From positions 1 to 17,415 of the forward strand of contig JAWQFW010000095.1 in assembly GCA_035968095.1 (NCBI GenBank): a DNA stretch of 17,415 nucleotides, in the 5' to 3' direction. The translations under genes were made by a program, and so were the position numbers. Origin of the DNA: IIICB1 sp035968095 (lineage in GTDB: Bacteria; Cyanobacteriota; Cyanobacteriia; Cyanobacteriales; SIO1D9). Positions 1 through 6,581 of the stretch are shown piece by piece. Below the pieces are notes generated by a model. The model did not search any database. It was not told the origin of the DNA and saw nothing but the letters and a program-made list of their open reading frames with translations. Position 1 is the first letter of the stretch; each line of letters begins with the position of its first letter.

Positions 1-2
1 CT

Positions 3-236
3 TCTCAAGCCTTTGAAAGAATGCGCTTGCAGTCTCATGCTTATATTAGACAGCAAATGGACCGCGATCAACAACGTCTTTTCTTAGTTTCTAAACGCCT
101 AGACAAAAAGCGTACCTGTAGATATAATGCTCACTCAGCCTTTTTACTTTGTGCCGTAAATCCTAGTGGTGTTTGTGCTGAATGTAGTCATTATCAGCCG
201 GAAACAGAGGACGAAAGCTCAACTAGAAACTTTTAG
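3..236 (+). CDS. C-terminal part of a four-cysteine cyanobacterial protein (DUF6464-like)
   Basis: The frame is open from the left edge, so this is a 3' fragment and its true start lies outside the window. The in-window ATG at 21 is probably internal, because the codons before it read S-Q-A-F-E-R without a stop. The visible part is basic and polar, and ends in a cysteine block: RTCRYNAHSAFLLCAV, then NPSG, then a C-x2-C pair. The overall spacing is C-x10-C-x6-C-x2-C, which could bind a metal. I recall this block from the cyanobacterial DUF6464 family, whose function is unknown; that assignment is from memory of the pattern. The last 14 bases overlap the 3' end of the lipoate gene on the other strand, a tail-to-tail overlap. 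Confidence 0.6.
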   Translation, partial: SQAFERMRLQSHAYIRQQMDRDQQRLFLVSKRLDKKRTCRYNAHSAFLLCAVNPSGVCAECSHYQPETEDESSTRNF

Positions 237-972
237 AACTTATGCCAGAGTTTGGTTGCGCGAGAATTTCTGACCATTCCCACTCTGCTAAAGGTTGAGC
301 AATTAAATCAACGTCAAAAAAAGCGGCAGCAGTTTCACTAAGAGTGTTCACAATAGTTTGAATTAAGGCTTTTTTCGGCTGTTCCCAAGGTAATTTTACT
401 GGCGATTTATTTTCCTGAAAAACTTTAGTAAATAACCGATTATCTCTTGACAAATACATGGAACCATGCTGTAAAATAGCCTGATTTTTAATTAATTGAG
501 CGCTACCGATGAGTTTCTCACCATTAGTAGTGACTAAATCAGCCGCAGTTGCAGTACCAAAACAATTAGGGTTGTGAATATAGCCGCGTTGATTATTACC
601 GTAGTTTAGTTCAACACCGAGAGCAGACCAACCTTTGATTAAAAATTCACAGAGTTGTTGATAAATTCGCGATCGCCCCCCAGAAATACCAGAAGTTACC
701 ACCATATAAGTTAAATCATCTTGGTGCAGTACAGCCCGTCCACCAGTGGGACGACGTACCAAATCTACTGGCTTACCATCCCAAGTTAAATTTTGCCAGA
801 AATCGGGAAAATTACGCTGATGATAGCCTAAAGAAATCGCTACTGGCGACCAAGTATAAAACCGTAAACAAGGCGGCTGCTTACCCAAATAATGTTGTTG
901 TAGCAACCAGCGATCGATCGCCATTTGAGTTTTTCCCGAAGCTGCGATTAAAGGAATCAAACGCCATTTCAT
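223..972 (-). CDS. Lipoate/octanoate protein transferase family protein (LipM/LplA type)
   Basis: A 249-residue biotin/lipoate A/B ligase-fold protein expected to act in the cytoplasm on lipoyl domains of 2-oxoacid dehydrogenases or GcvH. Visible motifs are RRPTGGRAVLH at 73-83 (the RRxTGGxAVxH substrate loop), NCFGTATAADLV at 136-147, and GEKLIGSAQ at 151-159, whose Lys153 matches the invariant acyl-binding lysine. Cys137 sits where the Bacillus octanoyltransferase LipM carries its acyl-thioester cysteine (there ACFD...GSAQ). The GSAQ...ILQHGS continuation is also LipM-like, so octanoyl transfer from ACP is at least as likely as ATP-dependent salvage. No typical LplA C-terminal accessory domain is present. 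Start is the ATG at 972; no good Shine-Dalgarno is visible. Family confident, exact reaction not. Confidence 0.85.
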   Translation of the reverse strand: MKWRLIPLIAASGKTQMAIDRWLLQQHYLGKQPPCLRFYTWSPVAISLGYHQRNFPDFWQNLTWDGKPVDLVRRPTGGRAVLHQDDLTYMVVTSGISGGRSRIYQQLCEFLIKGWSALGVELNYGNNQRGYIHNPNCFGTATAADLVTTNGEKLIGSAQLIKNQAILQHGSMYLSRDNRLFTKVFQENKSPVKLPWEQPKKALIQTIVNTLSETAAAFFDVDLIAQPLAEWEWSEILAQPNSGISSKSF

Positions 973-1008
973 TAGTGATTAAAGAATGGGGAGTGGGAAT
1001 TGGGAGAG

Positions 1009-1039
1009 TTGGGTAATTGCCAGATAGACTAATTACCAA
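1009..1039 (-). repeat. Short inverted repeat between the YbjN-domain and lipoate genes
   Basis: GGTAATT at 1012-1018 pairs with AATTACC at 1031-1037, and the outer TTG/CAA can extend it past one bulged G. The loop is 12 nt. It lies 20 bases beyond the stop of the YbjN-domain gene in the direction of that gene's transcript, so it could stabilise or end it. No U-tract follows, so a terminator call is weak. The adjacent plus-strand stretch (about 987-1013) is a GGGAGTGGGA-like low-complexity run. Confidence 0.3.
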
Positions 1040-1058
1040 TCGGCGATCGCCATCTTAA

Positions 1059-1562
1059 CTAACCTGCACCAAACTCTTCCTGGAAAGCCTCATCATTATT
1101 ATCAGCGATATCTGCCACCAAAGTAATCGCCCGCGAAATTTCCCCAGGAGAAAGTTCTGCTACCGTACGCTGTGCTAAGACTACCACTTGATTGTTAAAA
1201 ATACCGAAACAAGTTTCAAAAGTACCTTCCCAATTCATTTCCAGAAGTCGGCGCATCAACTCAGGTTCATTTTTAGCAGGTAAAGGTAATACCGTTGCCC
1301 AAACTGTAAACAAATCTTCATCAGACTCGCCAGTTAACTGCACAAAAACTTCCACACTGCCATAATTAAACTTCCAGAGGATACCATCTTCACTGTGATT
1401 AACCATCGCGGTGTCTTCCATATCCAAACTGGAAATCACCGTTTCAATCACCTCTTCATGGGTAGTAGCTTCTTCCACTAACTCATCCACGATCGCTTCT
1501 GCGGTTAAATTATTTTCCTCAAGCGGCGTTTCTGGATTTTGATTTTGTGTCGTCATCGCCAT
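1059..1562 (-). CDS. YbjN-domain protein
   Basis: A 167-residue acidic soluble protein. Residues 1-40 are very Glu/Thr-rich and probably disordered. About 40-155 form a YbjN-type (type III secretion chaperone-like) fold: a helix, then the strand pattern GILWKFNYGSVEVFVQL and LFTVWATVLPLP, a helix MRRLLEMNW, strands ETCFGIFNNQVVVLAQR, and a final helix starting with the ELSPGEISRAI segment. YbjN proteins are widespread in cyanobacteria and their molecular role is not settled; they may act as chaperone-like adaptors. Two starts are possible, ATG at 1562 and ATG at 1556 (MAMTTQ). AAGAGA upstream fits the first. The tail is acidic (NNDEAFQEEFGAG). Confidence 0.75.
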   Translation of the reverse strand: MAMTTQNQNPETPLEENNLTAEAIVDELVEEATTHEEVIETVISSLDMEDTAMVNHSEDGILWKFNYGSVEVFVQLTGESDEDLFTVWATVLPLPAKNEPELMRRLLEMNWEGTFETCFGIFNNQVVVLAQRTVAELSPGEISRAITLVADIADNNDEAFQEEFGAG

Positions 1563-1718
1563 CTAATCTCTTTTACTCAAACCACAATATCTACTTTGAC
1601 ACATCCACAGTAATCCTCATTCAAAAAATTTAGCCTGGGATTCCCCACCTGACAAACATGAATTTTCTTGTATCTAGCGAGACGCGATCGCCATCCCCAA
1701 CCCAAATCAGTTTAGCTT

Positions 1719-1754
1719 CAGATCGATCTCCTTAATTTAATCAAGATCGATCTG
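1719..1754. repeat. 11-bp perfect inverted repeat downstream of the secreted-protein gene
   Basis: CAGATCGATCT at 1719-1729 and AGATCGATCTG at 1744-1754 are perfect reverse complements around a 14-nt AT-rich loop, and each arm contains the self-palindrome AGATCGATCT. It lies 31 bases past the stop of the minus-strand secreted-protein gene. On that strand no U-tract follows, so it may be an mRNA 3'-end stem or a weak terminator. Confidence 0.45.
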
Positions 1755-1784
1755 AGAAAAAAGCGCTATTTAACTGCTGAAAAT

Positions 1785-2267
1785 TTAAAAAGAGTAAACT
1801 CTGCCCTTTTCATCTACATAAACAGCATTATCATATTTAGCGCTGATATCGGTAGATGAACCTGGAGATCCGCCAGAAGCTAAATCCGAACGCCGAATGC
1901 GTACTGCGACAACATTATTACCCACATCACGGTAATCAAAAGCTAACAAAGCACCTTGAGTGTTATAAATATTGACATTAGCAATTCGATCGGCGCTAGT
2001 AATTGGCGGAACACTGATCGTGATCGCCCCACCCACAGGAATTACACCTCTAGCAGCGCTAACGTTAGTTGAATCGTACTCTACCGCCACACCTGAATCA
2101 TTAACTAGCTGTAGCTGCATAAAACGAGTATTATCAATCGTAGCTGTTGGTTGCCAATATCCAGGACGATAATTACCTGTAGGACTAGGTTGAGAATAAA
2201 CTGTCAGTGGAGTTATTCCCGCGATCGCGGCGATCGCCGTAGTAAAAGCTAAAGTTTTCAGTTTCAT
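1785..2267 (-). CDS. Small secreted protein of unknown function
   Basis: A 160-residue protein with a clear Sec signal peptide: MKLK, a hydrophobic stretch over about residues 5-21, and a likely cleavage after VYSQ near 26. The mature part starts with a polar, Pro/Gly/Tyr-rich segment (PTGNYRPGYWQPTA). The predicted strands that follow (MQLQLVNDSGVAVEYD, RGVIPVGGAITISVPP, VNIYNTQGALLAFDYR) suggest a small beta-sandwich. It ends with a Gly/Ser linker and KYDNAVYVDEKGRVYSF. No cysteines, no lipobox and no catalytic motif are visible. I do not recognise a named family. Two adjoining HIP1 octamers lie inside the signal-peptide coding region near 2220-2237. No clear Shine-Dalgarno precedes the ATG. 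Confidence 0.7.
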   Translation of the reverse strand: MKLKTLAFTTAIAAIAGITPLTVYSQPSPTGNYRPGYWQPTATIDNTRFMQLQLVNDSGVAVEYDSTNVSAARGVIPVGGAITISVPPITSADRIANVNIYNTQGALLAFDYRDVGNNVVAVRIRRSDLASGGSPGSSTDISAKYDNAVYVDEKGRVYSF

Positions 2268-2329
2268 GTTATATCGAGTTAGACAAGTGAATCATCCTAA
2301 TCTGACCTTAATTTAACCTCGAACTGACG

Positions 2330-2387
2330 AAAAAGCACTTTTAAGCAAGAATAAGTTAGTGAATTCTAACCAAAGACATAAGTGCTT
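2330..2387 (-). terminator. Nested hairpin with short U-tract (possible second terminator or leader element)
   Basis: AAGCACTT at 2333-2340 pairs perfectly with AAGTGCTT at 2380-2387. Between them GTTAG (2355-2359) pairs with CTAAC (2366-2370) around a 6-nt loop. Read on the minus strand, the outer stem is followed by five T, so it could act as a back-up terminator for glnA or as a conditional terminator in the leader of the secreted-protein gene, whose start is 63 bases further on. Confidence 0.4.
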
Positions 2388-2507
2388 ACCCCAGTAGCGC
2401 TCACCATGCTCTTCTTAAGTCCGTTCAGACTTAATCAGCTTGTGCTTCAACATCTTTACTTTTTTGATTTATTTTTCACACCCAACCTGATTAGCTACCA
2501 GAAACCG

Positions 2508-2535
2508 AAAAAAAAGCCACCTTGCAAGGCGGCTT
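2508..2535 (-). terminator. Rho-independent terminator of glnA
   Basis: On the minus strand AAGCCGCCTT, a GC loop and AAGGTGGCTT form a 10-bp stem with one G-U pair, followed directly by a run of T (eight A on the plus strand at 2508-2515). It begins about 45 bases after the glnA stop, the ideal place and orientation. Confidence 0.85.
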
Positions 2536-2580
2536 CAAAGATCTTAATCAAAGAGTTTTTTCTCTCCAATCTAAATCAGC

Positions 2581-4005
2581 TTAGACATCGTAGTAGAGAG
2601 AGAACTCATAAGGATGAGGACGCAAACGCAAAGGATTGACCTCATTATCTAACTTGTACTCAATCCAGTTTTGAATGAAATCTTCAGTAAAAACACCAGA
2701 CTCAGTTAAGAAAGCATGATCTTTCTCTAAATGTTCTAAAGCTGCTTCTAAAGAACCAGGAGTAGAAGGAATCTTACTCAGTTCTTCTGGGCTGAGATCA
2801 TAGATATCTACATCTAAAGGTTCACCAGGATCGATTTCGTTCTTAATCCCATCAATACCAGCACAAAGCATCGCTGCAAATGCTAGATAAGGATTACAAG
2901 TAGCATCCGGACAACGGAACTCTAGACGCTTCGCTTTTGGATTAGCACCAGACAAAGGAATCCTGACCGATGCAGAACGATTACCTTGAGAGTAAGCTAA
3001 GTTTACAGGTGCTTCAAAGCCAGGAACCAAGCGCTTGTAAGAGTTGGTAGAAGGGTTGGTTAGAGCTAAGAGTGCTGGAGCGTGTTTGAGGATACCACCA
3101 ATGTAGTTTAATGCCATTTTACTCAGATTGGCATAACCTTCTTCACCCCAGAATAAAGGCTTTCCATCTTGCCAAATCGACTGGTGGGTGTGCATTCCCG
3201 AACCATTATCGTTAAACAATGGTTTCGGCATAAAGGTAATAGTTTTACCGTATTTTTTGCCCACATTTTTGATGACGTATTTGTAAGTCATCAAATAGTC
3301 AGCCGCTTCTACTAAGGTAGCGAAGCGGAAACCGAGTTCGTTTTGTCCTCCAGTAGCTACTTCGTGGTGGTGTTTTTCGATAGGAACACCGCATTCTGCC
3401 ATTGTCAGCAGCATTTCCGTACGAATATCTTGGAGAGTGTCGGTGGGAGCAACAGGGAAGTAACCTTCTTTATAACGGGGTTTGTAAGCCAAGTTACCAC
3501 CGGGTTCCTCAGCACCAGAATTCCAACGTCCTTCGATGCTGTCTACATAGTAGAAACATTTGTTTTCGGTTTGGTCGAAGCGGACATCTTCAAAGACGAA
3601 GAATTCTGCTTCCGGACCAAAGTAAGCCGTATCACCCAGCCCAGTAGTAGCTAAATACTCGACTGCTTTTTTGGCAATTGTGCGAGGGTCGCGATCGTAA
3701 TATTCTCCGGTACGCGGTTCTTTAATTGAGCAAATCATGCTCAAGGTTTTTTCTTTGTAGAAGGGATCGATCCAAGCAGTGGTAGGATCGGGAACCATCG
3801 CCATGTCTGATTCATTGATTGCTTTCCAACCACGAATGCTGGAACCGTCGAAAGGCACTCCCTCATCAAAGGAAGCTGCTTCAATTTGGTCGTAGTAGAA
3901 TGAGCAGTGTTGCCAGATTCCTGGCATATCAATAAACTTGAGGTCGATAATTTTGATATCTTCGTCTTGAATCATTTTCAAGACTTCTTGGGGCGTTTCG
4001 GGCAT
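2581..4005 (-). CDS. glnA: Glutamine synthetase type I
   Basis: The enzyme makes glutamine from glutamate, ammonium and ATP and is the entry of ammonium into the GS-GOGAT cycle in the cytoplasm. From ATG 4005 it has 474 residues, the normal size of the dodecameric GSI. Visible motifs are the Asp latch FDGSS (52-56), the metal/glutamate strand FGPEAEFF (129-136), HHEVATGGQNE (213-223), the ATP loop KPLFNDNGSGMH (261-272) and NRSASVRIP (342-350). The loop holding Tyr402 (IYDLSPEE) matches the adenylylation site of enteric GS, but cyanobacteria are known to control GSI through NtcA and small inactivating proteins instead. The frame can be extended 17 codons to an ATG at 4056, but that codon lies in the promoter -10 box. 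AGGAG six bases before 4005 supports the start used here. Confidence 0.97.
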   Translation of the reverse strand: MPETPQEVLKMIQDEDIKIIDLKFIDMPGIWQHCSFYYDQIEAASFDEGVPFDGSSIRGWKAINESDMAMVPDPTTAWIDPFYKEKTLSMICSIKEPRTGEYYDRDPRTIAKKAVEYLATTGLGDTAYFGPEAEFFVFEDVRFDQTENKCFYYVDSIEGRWNSGAEEPGGNLAYKPRYKEGYFPVAPTDTLQDIRTEMLLTMAECGVPIEKHHHEVATGGQNELGFRFATLVEAADYLMTYKYVIKNVGKKYGKTITFMPKPLFNDNGSGMHTHQSIWQDGKPLFWGEEGYANLSKMALNYIGGILKHAPALLALTNPSTNSYKRLVPGFEAPVNLAYSQGNRSASVRIPLSGANPKAKRLEFRCPDATCNPYLAFAAMLCAGIDGIKNEIDPGEPLDVDIYDLSPEELSKIPSTPGSLEAALEHLEKDHAFLTESGVFTEDFIQNWIEYKLDNEVNPLRLRPHPYEFSLYYDV

Positions 4006-4054
4006 TGTTACTCCTGTACTTTTGTACTTTGGAAGCTTTTGTGAGTCTCGAATC

Positions 4055-4096
4055 ATCGTAGGGAGACACTTGCCGATATTTTGTATTCTGTGTTAC
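4055..4096 (-). promoter_or_regulatory. NtcA-activated class II promoter of glnA
   Basis: The perfect NtcA consensus GTA-N8-TAC lies at 4083-4096 (on the minus strand GTAACACAGAATAC). Exactly 22 bases downstream in the direction of glnA is TACGAT (4055-4060), a TAN3T -10 box. GTAN8TAC-N22-TAN3T is the canonical arrangement for NtcA activation, where NtcA replaces the -35 element and responds to 2-oxoglutarate. Transcription should begin near 4048, leaving a leader of roughly 40 bases. Confidence 0.9.
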
Positions 4097-4250
4097 AGAA
4101 TTGTGAATAATAGTTCTCTTTCTTGACTAAATAACTAAAATTTGGCATTTGGGTGGCTGAAATTTAAAGCTTTGTATCAAAAAATGGATTTTTGCGCGTA
4201 GGTGCGGAGGGGATGAGATGATGATTGATGTGATTGTCAGAAATCTTCGA

Positions 4251-4277
4251 TTGACGATTTGATGAGATTATTATAAA
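4251..4277 (+). promoter_or_regulatory. Candidate sigma-70-type promoter of apcF
   Basis: TTGACG at 4251-4256 and TATAAA at 4272-4277 are separated by 15 bases, slightly short of the ideal 17, about 65 bases before the apcF ATG. It is the best match in the glnA-apcF gap in this orientation. The 335-base gap (4006-4340) also contains the NtcA promoter for glnA. The stretch between about 4200 and 4250 is a TGA-rich low-complexity run with no other feature I can name. Confidence 0.45.
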
Positions 4278-4340
4278 TAAAGCTGTTTGGGCTGATTGAG
4301 AAGTCCACTAAAACAAAATCTGTGTTGGGAGAAAATTTTA

Positions 4341-4850
4341 ATGCGGGACGCAGTTACAACTTTAATTAGAAACTACGACGTTGCTGGTCGCTATTTTGAC
4401 CGTAATGCTCTTGATAGCCTCAAGTCTTATTTTGAGTCTGGGACGGCACGGGTGGCAGTAGCAACGATGATTTCGGCTAATGCTGCTTCGATTGTTCAGC
4501 AGTCTGGTTCTAAGCTGTTTGAGGAATTACCGGAATTGATTCGTCCGGGTGGGAATGCTTATACGACTCGTCGCTATTCGGCTTGTCTGCGAGATATGGA
4601 TTATTATCTGCGCTATGCTAGCTATGCGTTGATTGCTGGCGATCATGATGTTCTTGATGAGCGGGTACTCCAAGGTCTGCGGGAAACTTATAATGCTTTA
4701 GGTGTACCTGTGGGTCCAACGGTGATTGGGATTCAGATTATGAAGGATACTGTCAAGGAAATGGCGGCTCAGGCAGGAATTGCGGATACTTCTTGTGTGG
4801 ATAGTCCCTTTGATTATTTGGCTCGTGAATTTGGTGAAGTTGATGTTTAA
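4341..4850 (+). CDS. apcF: Allophycocyanin beta-18 subunit of the phycobilisome core
   Basis: A 169-residue phycobiliprotein, the size of the family. It replaces one ApcB in the basal core cylinders next to the linker-pigment ApcE and takes part in terminal energy transfer to the photosystems. Cys82 in YSACLRDMDYYLRYASYAL is the phycocyanobilin attachment site, and Asn72 (PGGNAY) matches the position methylated in beta subunits. I call ApcF rather than ApcB because of the MRDAVTTLIRNYDVAGRYFD start, FEELPELIRPGGNAY, and the longer C-terminus ending in LAREFGEVDV. The open frame extends 15 codons upstream, but ATG 4341 gives the conserved N-terminus and is preceded by GGGAGA. It stands alone rather than in an apc operon, as is common for apcF. 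Confidence 0.93.
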   Translation: MRDAVTTLIRNYDVAGRYFDRNALDSLKSYFESGTARVAVATMISANAASIVQQSGSKLFEELPELIRPGGNAYTTRRYSACLRDMDYYLRYASYALIAGDHDVLDERVLQGLRETYNALGVPVGPTVIGIQIMKDTVKEMAAQAGIADTSCVDSPFDYLAREFGEVDV

Positions 4851-4890
4851 TTTGAAGCATTGAAATCATAGTTAGAGTTAAAAGTCAAGG

Positions 4891-4946
4891 AAAAAAACAG
4901 CGATCGCACTTTTTGCCTGGTAAGGGTAGAGTGGCGATCGCTGTTT
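4891..4946 (-). terminator. Bidirectional terminator hairpin built from two HIP1 sites
   Basis: AAACAGCGATCGC at 4895-4907 and GCGATCGCTGTTT at 4934-4946 form a perfect 13-bp stem with a 26-nt loop between the converging apcF and argB genes. Reading on the minus strand, the stem runs into seven T, so it should terminate argB well. In the apcF direction only a short T-run follows. Confidence 0.7.
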
Positions 4947-4980
4947 GCTTTCGATTCAAAAAAAATTAGCTAATTTTTGC

Positions 4981-5871
4981 TTACAAAATATACTCCGAGG
5001 CGACAATCATTGAACCAATTCCTTCATCAGTAAAGATTTCCAACAGCAGGGCATGAGGTATGCGACCATCGATAATATGAGCCGCTTTCACACCTTGAGC
5101 TAGCGATCGCACGCAGCAATTAACTTTGGGAATCATTCCTCCACCAACTACTCCTTCGGAAATTAAGTTTCTCGCTTGTTGAATATCAACTTTGGCAATT
5201 AGGGTCGAAGGGTCGTGATAGTCTTGTAAAATACCTGCGGTATCAGTCAACAAAATCAATTTCTCTGCTTCCAATGCCGCAGCAATTTCCCCAGCTACAG
5301 TATCGGCGTTGATATTATGCGCTTGTCCCTTTTCGTCCGCCGCAACGCTGGAAATAACCGGAACGTAGCCACTGGTAACTAAAGATTTGACTAAATCGAT
5401 ATCGACGCTGCTAACTTCGCCCACAAAGCCAATACCTTCTTTCCCTACATGACGAGCTTTGATTAAATTACCATCTTTTCCGCAAAGTCCAACGGCTTTC
5501 GCTCCCGCACGATTAATTAAAGCCACCAATTCTTTATTCACCCGACCGACTAAAACCATTTCCACTACATCCATTGTGGCAGCATCGGTAACACGCAAAC
5601 CATCTTTAAATTGCGGTTCGATGTTCAGTTTTCCTAACCAGCTATTAATTTCCGGACCGCCACCGTGGACGACGACAGGTCGTAAACCAACGCAGAATAA
5701 AAAAACGATATCACGAATTACTTTCTCTTTGAGATAAGCTTCTTTCATCGCGGCACCACCGTACTTGACGACGACGATCCGTCCAGCAAACTGCTGAATA
5801 TACGGCAGTGCTTCACTTAGCACTCGCACGCGAGTGGCTTCGGCTTTTCTGATATATTCGCTTTCAATCAC
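4981..5871 (-). CDS. argB: Acetylglutamate kinase
   Basis: Phosphorylates N-acetyl-L-glutamate, the controlling step of arginine synthesis. The 296-residue amino-acid-kinase fold shows KYGGAAM from Lys36, HGGGP at 69-73, the NINAD strand with Asp190, and GGGMIPK with Lys249, the usual catalytic Lys/Asp/Lys set. The N-terminal helix of about 25 residues before the first strand is the extension seen in arginine-inhibited hexameric NAGKs. In cyanobacteria this enzyme is bound and relieved of arginine inhibition by PII. The start is GTG at 5871: an in-frame TAA lies three codons upstream, no ATG is near, and AAGGAAG sits 9 bases before it. The ribosome site overlaps one arm of an inverted repeat (5875-5931). 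Confidence 0.96.
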   Translation of the reverse strand: MIESEYIRKAEATRVRVLSEALPYIQQFAGRIVVVKYGGAAMKEAYLKEKVIRDIVFLFCVGLRPVVVHGGGPEINSWLGKLNIEPQFKDGLRVTDAATMDVVEMVLVGRVNKELVALINRAGAKAVGLCGKDGNLIKARHVGKEGIGFVGEVSSVDIDLVKSLVTSGYVPVISSVAADEKGQAHNINADTVAGEIAAALEAEKLILLTDTAGILQDYHDPSTLIAKVDIQQARNLISEGVVGGGMIPKVNCCVRSLAQGVKAAHIIDGRIPHALLLEIFTDEGIGSMIVASEYIL

Positions 5872-5874
5872 TAT

Positions 5875-5931
5875 AAGTTACTTCCTTGCCCAGTAAGTTA
5901 TTTCTGTTGCAGTGTAGAGCATAAGTAACTT
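5875..5931 (-). promoter_or_regulatory. Inverted repeat overlapping the argB ribosome-binding site
   Basis: AAGTTACTT (5875-5883) and AAGTAACTT (5923-5931) are perfect 9-bp reverse complements about 40 bases apart, in the 158-base aroK-argB gap. On the argB mRNA the second arm begins inside the Shine-Dalgarno AAGGAAG and ends 3 bases before the GTG start. Folding would partly hide the ribosome site, suggesting translational control. No terminator-like U-run is present. Confidence 0.45.
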
Positions 5932-6029
5932 GGAGAACAGTTCGTCGGTAGCGGTTGAAGATTTTTTCGCTTGAAAGTGTGAGAAGTACAACGTCAGTTT
6001 AGCGCTCAGGAAACGAAACGGTAGGAAGG

Positions 6030-6581
6030 TTACAGATGGGGAAGTTGTTCTGGTTTCAAGACTGTGGGAATTTTGCTGGCGATCGCGTCAGCAATTTCTT
6101 CGGGAGTTTGTTCTCTCGTAATCGAGATGTGCAAATCGGCTTGAGCGTAAAGTGAGATCCTTTGTTCTAAGAGAGATTCTAGCTTGGAGGCGAGATCTGC
6201 TTGTTGGAGTAAGGGGCGAGTCTTATCTTCTCGCAGACGTTCCAGTAAAATTTCTGTAGGGACATCTAACCAAACGATTAAACCGTGGTGTAGATAACTC
6301 CAGTTTTGCCGCCGTAAGATGATTCCACCACCAGTGGCGATCGCGCTTCTTGTATATGCACTTAATTCTTGGAGAATTTTACTTTCTAGGTCGCGAAATT
6401 TCTCTTCTCCTTCCTCAGCAAAAATTTCGTTGATTGTTTTACCTGCTACCCTTTCGAGTAAAATATCTGTATCAAAAAATCGGTAGCCTAGTTGTTTGGC
6501 TAATACTTGACCCACCGTTGTTTTTCCCGTTCCCATCATCCCGATGAGAAAGACGTTAAGTCCTTGTAATAAATCTCTCAT
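6030..6581 (-). CDS. aroK: Shikimate kinase
   Basis: Phosphorylates shikimate with ATP, the fifth step to chorismate and aromatic amino acids, in the cytoplasm. The 183-residue protein has the P-loop GMMGTGKT (14-21), the DTD pair (Asp37, Asp39), KFRDLE with Arg63, the shikimate-binding GGG (84-86) and the lid segment with RPLL at 122-125. These are all the residues expected of an active enzyme, and the length is typical. ATG 6581 gives the usual N-terminus. Only a weak AAAAGAAA precedes it. It lies 158 bases upstream of argB on the same strand. The intervening inverted repeat at the argB ribosome site leaves room for separate control of argB. Confidence 0.95.
   Translation of the reverse strand: MRDLLQGLNVFLIGMMGTGKTTVGQVLAKQLGYRFFDTDILLERVAGKTINEIFAEEGEEKFRDLESKILQELSAYTRSAIATGGGIILRRQNWSYLHHGLIVWLDVPTEILLERLREDKTRPLLQQADLASKLESLLEQRISLYAQADLHISITREQTPEEIADAIASKIPTVLKPEQLPHL

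Larger units (their letters stand above)
2268..2580. other. Intergenic region between glnA and the secreted-protein gene
   Basis: This 313-base stretch holds the glnA terminator (2508-2535), a second hairpin (2330-2387), and presumably the minus-strand promoter of the secreted-protein gene, which I could not assign to clear -35/-10 boxes. An 85-codon plus-strand open frame at 2382-2639 runs through the terminator and into the glnA 3' end. I do not consider it a gene. Confidence 0.5.

Noticed and set aside
2382..2639. 85-codon plus-strand frame
   Set aside because: It crosses the glnA terminator hairpin and enters the glnA coding region antisense, and has no protein-like pattern.
2581..4056. 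Adenylylation control of GlnA from the IYDLSPEE loop
   Set aside because: The tyrosine loop is present, but cyanobacterial GSI is known to be controlled by NtcA and inactivating factors, so the motif alone does not support adenylylation.
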